64,000 nt of DNA from an uncultured Faecalibaculum sp. GTDB lineage: Bacteria > Bacillota_I > Bacilli_A > Erysipelotrichales > Erysipelotrichaceae. The position numbers and the translations under genes were made by a program. The notes below the pieces were generated by a model. It was given only the letters and a program-made list of their open reading frames with translations. It was not told the origin of the DNA and made no database searches. The stretch covers positions 1-64,000 of the forward strand of contig NZ_CAJUPA010000001.1 of the NCBI RefSeq assembly GCF_910588395.1, written 5' to 3'. This document shows positions 58,593 to 64,000 of this stretch, one piece after another; within the stretch, counting starts at the first letter, position 1; each line of letters starts with the position of its first letter.

Positions 58593-59624
58593 TTACGCAG
58601 CAGCTGCTTCGTTGTCCTTCTCAGCGAAGTACTTGATTGTACGTACCATCTGGGAAGTGTAGGAGTTTTCGTTGTCGTACCAGGAAACAACCTGTACCAG
58701 CGTGTTGCCGTCGCCTGTGGGAGTAGCCATTGTCTGAGTGGCATCGAACAGGGAACCGTACTTCATGCCGATGATGTCGGAGGATACGATTTCTTCTGTG
58801 TTGTAGCCGAAGCTTTCGGACTGAGCAGCAGCCATTGCCTCGTTGATCTGATCAACGGTTACTTCGCCTTCAACTTCTGCAACCAGGATGGTTGTGGAGC
58901 CTGTGGGAACAGGTACACGCTGAGCGGAACCGATCAGCTTGCCGTTCAGTTCAGGGATAACCAGACCGATGGCCTTGGCAGCACCTGTGCTGTTCGGAAC
59001 GATGTTGACAGCAGCTGCACGGGAGCGGCGCTTGTCACCTTTGCGCTGAGGGCCGTCCAGAGTCATCTGGTCGCCTGTGTAAGCGTGAACGGTTGTCATG
59101 ATTCCGGATTTGATCGGAGCCAGATCGTTCAGAGCCTTTGCCATGGGAGCCAGGCAGTTTGTTGTGCAGGATGCAGCGGAGATGATCTTGTCATCCGGTC
59201 CAATGGTTTCCTGGTTAACGTTGTAAACGATGGTCGGCAGGTCGTTTCCGGCAGGAGCGGAGATAACAACCTTCTTGGCGCCTGCGTCTACGTGAGCCTG
59301 AGCCTTTGCCTTGGATGTGTAGAAACCTGTGCATTCCAGAACGACATCAACGTCTTTCTCACCCCAGGGGAGCTTGGATGCATCGGCTTCCTTGTAGATT
59401 TTGATTTCCTTGCCGTCTACGATGATGGAATCTTCAGTGGCAGACACTTTGTCAGCCAGTTTGTAGGTTCCCTGTGTGGAATCGTATTTCAGCAGGTGAG
59501 CCAGCATTTCAGGGCTAGTCAGGTCGTTGATTGCAACGATTTCATAGTTGGGGTCGTCAAACATCTGACGGAAAGCAAGACGTCCGATACGGCCGAAACC
59601 ATTCAGTGCAACTTTTACTGTCAT
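58593..59624 (-). CDS. gapA: Glyceraldehyde-3-phosphate dehydrogenase (type I)
   Basis: 343 aa. NAD-binding VALNGFGRIGRLAFRQ at the N-terminus, catalytic Cys in SAASCTTNCLAPMAK (about residue 156), and HAYTGDQMTLDGPQ with RSRAAAVNIVPNSTGAAKA. Glycolytic oxidation of GAP to 1,3-bisphosphoglycerate. The C-terminus ends in an unusual run of alanines (NEAAAA). AAGGAGG upstream. It has the most canonical promoter in the window, fitting high expression. Confidence 0.97.
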   Translation of the reverse strand: MTVKVALNGFGRIGRLAFRQMFDDPNYEIVAINDLTSPEMLAHLLKYDSTQGTYKLADKVSATEDSIIVDGKEIKIYKEADASKLPWGEKDVDVVLECTGFYTSKAKAQAHVDAGAKKVVISAPAGNDLPTIVYNVNQETIGPDDKIISAASCTTNCLAPMAKALNDLAPIKSGIMTTVHAYTGDQMTLDGPQRKGDKRRSRAAAVNIVPNSTGAAKAIGLVIPELNGKLIGSAQRVPVPTGSTTILVAEVEGEVTVDQINEAMAAAQSESFGYNTEEIVSSDIIGMKYGSLFDATQTMATPTGDGNTLVQVVSWYDNENSYTSQMVRTIKYFAEKDNEAAAA

Positions 59625-59656
59625 GTTCAGTAAATCCTCCTTTTAGTATCAATGTA

Positions 59657-59684
59657 ATTATAGCGCCGCACTCCTTTTTGTCAA
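59657..59684 (-). promoter_or_regulatory. gapA promoter, consensus hexamers
   Basis: Minus strand TTGACA (59684-59679), 16-bp spacer, TATAAT (59662-59657); both hexamers match consensus fully. Confidence 0.85.
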
Positions 59685-59698
59685 TGAGACCCGGCATA

Positions 59699-59712
59699 CG
59701 GAAGCGCTTTCA
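59699..59712. promoter_or_regulatory. cre-like CcpA site 1
   Basis: CGGAAGCGCTTTCA, matching the cre core AAGCGCTTTCA, centred about 55 bp upstream of the gapA start point. Confidence 0.5.
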
Positions 59713-59813
59713 CAACAGGGAGACTGAGGTTTTCTGATCCGCCTGCTCCATCTCTCATCCGCCGAAAACAGCTGGCATCAGGTCCGGCAGCCGTCGACAC
59801 CGGTCATACCGGC

Positions 59814-59827
59814 TGAAAGCGCTTACT
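59814..59827. promoter_or_regulatory. cre-like CcpA site 2
   Basis: TGAAAGCGCTTACT, close to the cre consensus, about 60 bp upstream of the expected start of the Lrp/aminotransferase operon. HPr in this genome keeps Ser46, the CcpA coeffector site. Confidence 0.5.
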
Positions 59828-59843
59828 GATTATTCCTGGTTTT

Positions 59844-59873
59844 GTTACAGTATGCTGCAATGTGTGCTAAAAT
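59844..59873 (+). promoter_or_regulatory. Promoter of the Lrp-aminotransferase operon
   Basis: GTTACA (59844-59849), 18-bp spacer, TAAAAT (59868-59873). Confidence 0.5.
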
Positions 59874-59907
59874 TGTTTTCATATCATCTGCAACAAGGAG
59901 GATTTCC

Positions 59908-60402
59908 ATGAATACAAATGCCCTGCTCGATCTTCTGGAGAAGGATGCCAGGCTCACTGTTACGGATCTGGCGGATATGCTGGAGGAAGAAGAGGATACT
60001 GTCCGGGCCGAGGTGAAGCGGCTGGAAAACGACAAAATCATCTGCGGCTATCATACCGTCATCAACTACAACCGGGGGCTCAAGGACGAGAAAGTCATGG
60101 CATTCATCGAAGTGGACTGCCGGCCCACCCGGGACCGGGGCTATGACAAGACTGCCCGCCTGATTGCCAGCTATCCGGAAGTATCCACCATGTATCTGCT
60201 CTCCGGCGACTGCGACTTTCTCTGCCTGGTGGAAGGCAAAACCATGTTTGAAGTCGCCCGGTTTGTCTACGACAAAATCTCGGCGGTGGAAGACGTGACC
60301 AGCACAAAAACGCTCTTTGTTCTCAAGGAATACAAAAAGAACGGAATCATGATGAAAGACGAAGACGAAAAGAAAAACGTCAGATTGGTGGTGACACCAT
60401 GA
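59908..60402 (+). CDS. Lrp/AsnC family transcriptional regulator
   Basis: 164 aa. N-terminal winged helix (LLDLLEKDARLTVTDLADMLEEEEDTVRAEVKRLENDKII) and a C-terminal RAM ligand-binding domain (VMAFIEVDCRPTRDRGYDKTARLIASYPEV, SGDCDFLCLVEGK). It probably senses an amino acid and controls the overlapping aminotransferase gene. AAGGAGG directs the start at 59908. The tail (KDEDEKKN) is charged and unusual in length. Confidence 0.92.
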   Translation: MNTNALLDLLEKDARLTVTDLADMLEEEEDTVRAEVKRLENDKIICGYHTVINYNRGLKDEKVMAFIEVDCRPTRDRGYDKTARLIASYPEVSTMYLLSGDCDFLCLVEGKTMFEVARFVYDKISAVEDVTSTKTLFVLKEYKKNGIMMKDEDEKKNVRLVVTP

Positions 60403-61604
60403 CAAAACCCATCAACCACACGGTGCGGGAAATGAAACCATCCGGAATCCGTAAATTCTTCGATCTGGCCAGCACCATGGAAGGGGTCATCTCCCTGGGT
60501 GTCGGCGAACCGGATTTTGCCACTCCCTGGCATATCTGTGAAAGCGCCATTGACTCCATGATTGACGGCAACACACATTACACAGCCAACCGTGGCTTGA
60601 TCCAGCTCCGGGAAGAAATCGCCAGATTTCATGAAGAACGCTATGGACAGATCTATGACCCGGAAAAGGAAATCATCGTAACCGTGGGCGGTTCTGAAGG
60701 CGTGGATCTCACCATGCGCACACTGGTGGATCCCGGAGACGAAGTGATCGTCCTGGATCCGAATTATGTTGCCTACGCCCCGGCCATTGAGCTGGCAGGC
60801 GGGACAGCTGTTCCGATCCGCATCACCAAGGAGCATGAATTCAAGCTGCTGCCGGAAGATCTGGCAGCTGCCATCACCGACAGAACCAAAGCGATCATTC
60901 TGAACTTCCCTTCCAACCCCACAGGCGGGGTCATGACGGCCGAAGACTACGCAAAGCTCGTGCCGATCCTGAAGGAAAGCGGCATCTATGTCATCAGTGA
61001 TGAAATTTATGCGGAACTGCTCTTTGACGGAGAATTTGCCTCTCTGGCGCAGTTTCCGGAAATCCGGGACCAGGTTATCGTTATCAACGGCTTTTCCAAA
61101 GCCTTTGCCATGACCGGCTGGCGGCTGGGTTACCTGCTTGCCCCGGCTGCACTTTCTTCCATGATGAACAAAGTCCATCAGTATGTCATCATGGCCGCCC
61201 CCACTCCGGCGCAGTACGCAGCGATTCAGGCACTGAAGGAAGGCATTCCGGATATCGAAGCCATGCGCGAGGATTACCGGCGCCGCCGGAATCTGCTGGT
61301 GCGACGGCTTAACCGCATGGGACTGCCTACGATCATGCCCCACGGTACTTTCTATGTGTTTCCGGATATCACCTCCACCGGGTTGTCCAGTGAAGAATTC
61401 TGCGCAGCGCTGCTGGATTCTCAGAAAGTGGCCTGTGTGCCGGGTACAGCCTTCGGGGAATCCGGAGAAGGCCACATCCGGATCAGCTATGCCTACAGTC
61501 TGGATCATATCAAGGAAGCCTGTGACCGGATGGAGCAGTTTCTGGGAGAGCTGCGCCCCACAGATGCCCGGATGGCTGATACCGCAGACATCGAGGAGGA
61601 GTGA
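60399..61604 (+). CDS. PLP-dependent class I aminotransferase
   Basis: 401 aa, fold type I. GVGEPDFATP, FPSNPTGGVM (substrate loop), DEIYAELLFDG and the Schiff-base Lys in NGFSKAFAMTGWRLGY, then the carboxylate-binding Arg in HIRISYAYS. It belongs to the aspartate/aromatic/alanine aminotransferase branch (PatA/AspB-like); specificity not assigned. Overlaps the Lrp gene by ATGA, a pairing common in Firmicutes. Confidence 0.93.
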   Translation: MTKPINHTVREMKPSGIRKFFDLASTMEGVISLGVGEPDFATPWHICESAIDSMIDGNTHYTANRGLIQLREEIARFHEERYGQIYDPEKEIIVTVGGSEGVDLTMRTLVDPGDEVIVLDPNYVAYAPAIELAGGTAVPIRITKEHEFKLLPEDLAAAITDRTKAIILNFPSNPTGGVMTAEDYAKLVPILKESGIYVISDEIYAELLFDGEFASLAQFPEIRDQVIVINGFSKAFAMTGWRLGYLLAPAALSSMMNKVHQYVIMAAPTPAQYAAIQALKEGIPDIEAMREDYRRRRNLLVRRLNRMGLPTIMPHGTFYVFPDITSTGLSSEEFCAALLDSQKVACVPGTAFGESGEGHIRISYAYSLDHIKEACDRMEQFLGELRPTDARMADTADIEEE

Positions 61605-61617
61605 TCCTCCTTTTTTT
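61594..61617 (+). terminator. Terminator of the aminotransferase gene
   Basis: AGGAGGA / TCCTCCT stem whose GTGA loop contains the stop codon, followed by T6. Confidence 0.8.
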
Positions 61618-61686
61618 GACACAATAAAACAGTACACGGTCATCCCCTGCGCTCTGTATTCCGCCGGGATAAGGAGAAGACATCTG

Positions 61687-61721
61687 AAAAAGCAGAGCGG
61701 GTCTGATTCCTGCTCTGCTTT
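61687..61721. terminator. Bidirectional terminator before the phosphoglucomutase gene
   Basis: AAAGCAGAGCGGG / CCTGCTCTGCTTT stem (one G-T pair) with a 7-nt loop; T tracts on the minus strand (TTTTTC). Confidence 0.8.
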
Positions 61722-61762
61722 GGTGATCATGCACTTGTCTGTGATACGGACTGTATCCGAAT

Positions 61763-63469
61763 TCAGTCAGCTGTGCCGGTCAGCTCAGCCATGGCTTTCT
61801 GGAATTTCTCTGTCTTGGCGTGGGCATCCGCTTTGTCCGTACCCTTCACGCAGTAATAGAACTTGCATTTGGGCTCGGTTCCGGAAGGCCGGACAGCAAT
61901 CCAGGAACCGTCTTCCAGATAATACTTCAGCACATCGGACTTCACGAATCCGGTCAGCGGCTTTTTCTCGCCGTTTTCCAGAATGACTTCTTCCTTGTAG
62001 TCTTCGCTTCTGACTACAGGTACACCGGCGATTTCCTTCGGCGCATCCTGCCGCAGATCGGAGAGGATCTGCTGAATGCGTTTGGCGCCTGCTTCACCGG
62101 CTAGGGACAGAGCCACCTGAGACTCTTCGTAGGTGCCGTGCTTGGCATACAGTTCATCCAGCACATCCACCAGGTCCTTGCCCTGTTTCTTGTAGAATGC
62201 AGCAGCTTCCGCCAGCATCAGGCAGGCCTGAGGCGCATCCTTGTCCCGTACAAAGGGTTTGATCAGGGAACCGTAGGATTCTTCATAGCCGAATACATAG
62301 TTCTTCTCATGGGTCTGCTCGTACTTGGCAACTTTTTCACCGATGAACTTGAAGCCGGTCAGGGTTTTCTCGGTTTCCACACCGTGATCCGTTGCCACCT
62401 TTTCACCCAGGTCGCTGGTAACAACCGTGTTGAACATCACCGGGTTGTCCGGCATTTCGTTTTTCGCATCCAGCTGGGAGAGAATGTACTCCAGCAGAAC
62501 CGCACCGGACTGGTTGCCGGTCATGACCACATATTCACCGTTGTGCTTCACGCCCACGCCCATGCGGTCTGCATCCGGATCGCAGACCAGAATGATGTCT
62601 GCATCGTTGTCAGCGGCATATTTCAGCGCCAGTTCATAGGCACCGGGCTGTTCCGGGTTCGGAGTGGGTGTGTTGGAGAAGTCCGGGTCCGGTGTGCACT
62701 GTTCTTCCACAGGAATCACTGTGTAGCCGGTACGGGCATAGACTTCCTTTACTGGGATGTTGGCAGTGCCGTGTTCCGGGGAGAAAACGATCTTTACATC
62801 CTTCTCCACATCCGGGTTCAGCTGGATGGACAGCACGTTTTCGTAATACGGTTCATCCACATCCTTGCCAATGACAGTAACCAGTTTCTTCTGCTCTTCG
62901 GTAATGTTGGTGTCAATGGCCAGTTCATCTTCAATGGCATTTACCTTGTCAATGACCTGAGCAGCCAGATCCGGAATCAGCTGGCAGCCTTTGGAATCAT
63001 ACAGCTTGTAGCCGTTGTACTCTTTCGGGTTGTGGCTGGCAGTGATCATGATGCCGCCAAAGCAGCCCAGATGACGGACAGCGAAGGACAGCTCCGGTGT
63101 CGGGCGCAGAGATTCGAACACGTAGGCTTTGATGCCGTTTTTCGCCAGCAGATCTGCGCAGTCGAACGCCAGTTCCCTGGACATATGCCGGTTGTCATAG
63201 CCGATTGCGATTCCCTCTTCGCAGGCTTTTTCGCCATGCTCCCTGATATAGTCAGCAAAACCCTGCGTGGCTTTGCGGATGGTGTGAATGTTGATCCGGT
63301 TCGTGCCGGGACCCAGCAGGCCGCGCATGCCGGCGGTTCCGAATTCAATGGTGGTATAGAATGCGTCATTCTTTTCTTCCGGTGTCATCTGAGCCAGAAC
63401 ATCCCTGTAGCGGCTGTCCAGATTCGGATGATTCACCCATTTCTCAAAACGTTCTTCAACAATGGACAT
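61763..63469 (-). CDS. pgcA: Phosphoglucomutase (alpha-D-phosphohexomutase)
   Basis: 568 aa. TTIEFGTAGMRG near residue 40, phosphoserine loop GIMITASHNPKEYNG, metal loop DPDADRMGVGV, sugar-binding GYEESYG and phosphate-binding RPSGTEPKCKFYY. It interconverts glucose 1- and 6-phosphate, linking glycolysis with polymer precursors. AGGAGG upstream of the start; extended -10 TGCTATAAT at 63506-63501. Confidence 0.95.
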   Translation of the reverse strand: MSIVEERFEKWVNHPNLDSRYRDVLAQMTPEEKNDAFYTTIEFGTAGMRGLLGPGTNRINIHTIRKATQGFADYIREHGEKACEEGIAIGYDNRHMSRELAFDCADLLAKNGIKAYVFESLRPTPELSFAVRHLGCFGGIMITASHNPKEYNGYKLYDSKGCQLIPDLAAQVIDKVNAIEDELAIDTNITEEQKKLVTVIGKDVDEPYYENVLSIQLNPDVEKDVKIVFSPEHGTANIPVKEVYARTGYTVIPVEEQCTPDPDFSNTPTPNPEQPGAYELALKYAADNDADIILVCDPDADRMGVGVKHNGEYVVMTGNQSGAVLLEYILSQLDAKNEMPDNPVMFNTVVTSDLGEKVATDHGVETEKTLTGFKFIGEKVAKYEQTHEKNYVFGYEESYGSLIKPFVRDKDAPQACLMLAEAAAFYKKQGKDLVDVLDELYAKHGTYEESQVALSLAGEAGAKRIQQILSDLRQDAPKEIAGVPVVRSEDYKEEVILENGEKKPLTGFVKSDVLKYYLEDGSWIAVRPSGTEPKCKFYYCVKGTDKADAHAKTEKFQKAMAELTGTAD

Positions 63470-63500
63470 TGTGAGTTCCTCCTCGTGTCATATCGGTTAC

Positions 63501-63506
63501 ATTATA
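63501..63506 (-). promoter_or_regulatory. -10 box of the phosphoglucomutase gene
   Basis: TGC-TATAAT (extended -10) on the minus strand, 32 bp before the start codon. Confidence 0.5.
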
Positions 63507-63552
63507 GCAAATTGCTTACACTTCATGGCCCTTCTCCGGAAATTCGGCCACG

Positions 63553-63575
63553 AAAAAAGGCTCGGGAGAGCCTTT
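63553..63575 (-). terminator. Terminator of ptsH
   Basis: AAAGGCTC / GAGCCTTT stem with T6 on the minus strand. Confidence 0.88.
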
Positions 63576-63600
63576 TGTATCTGTTCTGTCAATCCTGCAA

Positions 63601-63867
63601 TCAGGCAATGATCTTCTGAGCGCGGAGCACTTCCTCGATGGCTTCGATGGCTGCTTCTTCGTCATCACCGGTAGCGGAGATGGTGATTTCGCTCTGTGTG
63701 GGGATGCCCAGGGACATAACGCCCATGATGGACTTCATGTTTACTTCGCGGCCCTTGAATGCAACGTTCACATCGGATTTGAACTTGCTGGCAGCGTTTA
63801 CCGCTACTGTAGCAGGACGTGCGTGCAGTCCCACCGGATCGATTACTGTAACTGTGACTTGTTTCAT
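63601..63867 (-). CDS. ptsH: Phosphocarrier protein HPr
   Basis: 88 aa. His15 in GLHARPA is the enzyme I phosphorylation site, Ser46 in NMKSIMGVMSLG the HPr kinase site. It carries phosphate from enzyme I to sugar-specific EIIA and, as Ser46-P, acts as CcpA coeffector in Firmicutes. AGGAGG upstream of the start. It has its own promoter and terminator, and is not followed by ptsI. Confidence 0.97.
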   Translation of the reverse strand: MKQVTVTVIDPVGLHARPATVAVNAASKFKSDVNVAFKGREVNMKSIMGVMSLGIPTQSEITISATGDDEEAAIEAIEEVLRAQKIIA

Positions 63868-63900
63868 GATTGATTTCCTCCTGTTTTACACTTCGATAAT

Positions 63901-63929
63901 ATTTTATGCTACTCGGTTTTCAAACTCAA
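63901..63929 (-). promoter_or_regulatory. ptsH promoter
   Basis: Minus strand TTGAGT (63929-63924), 17-bp spacer, TAAAAT (63906-63901). It resembles the ptsI promoter (TTGAGC-17-TAAAAT). Confidence 0.65.
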
Positions 63930-63940
63930 TACGGGTTTGA

Positions 63941-64000
63941 TCAAAATGCATCCGCTTCCAGAACCGGGATCCCCGCTTCCTTCAGTCTGGCTGCAAATAT
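63941..64000 (-). CDS. C-terminal end of an unidentified protein (partial)
   Basis: The last 19 codons of a minus-strand frame ending AARLKEAGIPVLEADAF and TGA at 63941-63943. Composition looks coding, but too little is visible to name it. Its stop lies 12 bp upstream of the ptsH -35 box. Confidence 0.45.
   Translation of the reverse strand: MFAARLKEAGIPVLEADAF

Overview
The window is a bacterial chromosome segment of about 54% G+C with short intergenic gaps and strong AGGAGG-type ribosome binding sites. Gene content and order point to a host-associated fermentative Firmicute. It carries a bile salt hydrolase, a pyruvate:ferredoxin oxidoreductase, a glycyl radical enzyme with its activase, PTS enzyme I and an HPr that keeps Ser46, a T-box leader on valS, and the block cysS-mrnC-rlmB-sigH-rpmG-secE-nusG in its classical Bacillota order. 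An Erysipelotrichaceae gut bacterium (Faecalibaculum-like) fits best; this is an inference from content, not from a database match.

Layout. 1-53 is the 3' end of a group II intron. 129-4315 holds a YitT membrane protein, a CapA-like lipoprotein, an alpha/beta hydrolase, two tRNA genes (Cys, Leu) and a HAD phosphatase. 4579-8817 is minus-strand: a BI-1 membrane protein, a 565-aa P-loop kinase of the HPr kinase/PEP carboxykinase fold, and proS. 8908-14751 is a tightly overlapping six-gene operon: small protein, HAD, DegV, GH31 glucosidase and two U32 tRNA-hydroxylation-type proteins. 14822-18086 holds a DUF308/papain-like fusion, a carboxymuconolactone decarboxylase-cupin fusion and the bile salt hydrolase. 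18261-25964 is anaerobic metabolism: POR, glycyl radical activase, glycyl radical enzyme and deoC. 26288-33274 holds an MscS-like channel, pgi, a PAP2-related membrane protein, a NifU-type scaffold, an esterase and typA.

33444-37225 holds MarR, a small protein, and valS behind a T-box. 37583-40155 holds HAD, cupin and a PadR-DUF2812-31-aa membrane peptide operon under a palindromic operator. 40372-44681 holds ptsI, an ECF S-component, a GNAT and an orphan DarT1-associated NADAR-type protein with a Tudor-like tail. 44861-47810 is an ankyrin/EF-G-like operon behind what looks like a leader-peptide attenuator. 48033-50646 holds an SDR, a Cof-type HAD and gpmA. 50887-58375 is the translation/secretion/RNA-decay block. 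58593-63867 holds gapA, an Lrp-type regulator with its aminotransferase, phosphoglucomutase and ptsH. The window ends inside the 3' end of another minus-strand gene.

Most of it is housekeeping. The parts worth a second look are the ankyrin/EF-G attenuator, the orphan NADAR-Tudor protein, the DUF308-papain-like fusion, the glycyl radical enzyme/DERA cluster of unknown substrate, several genes whose -10 box sits directly on the start codon, and several small proteins (31, 57, 64, 79 and 93 aa).
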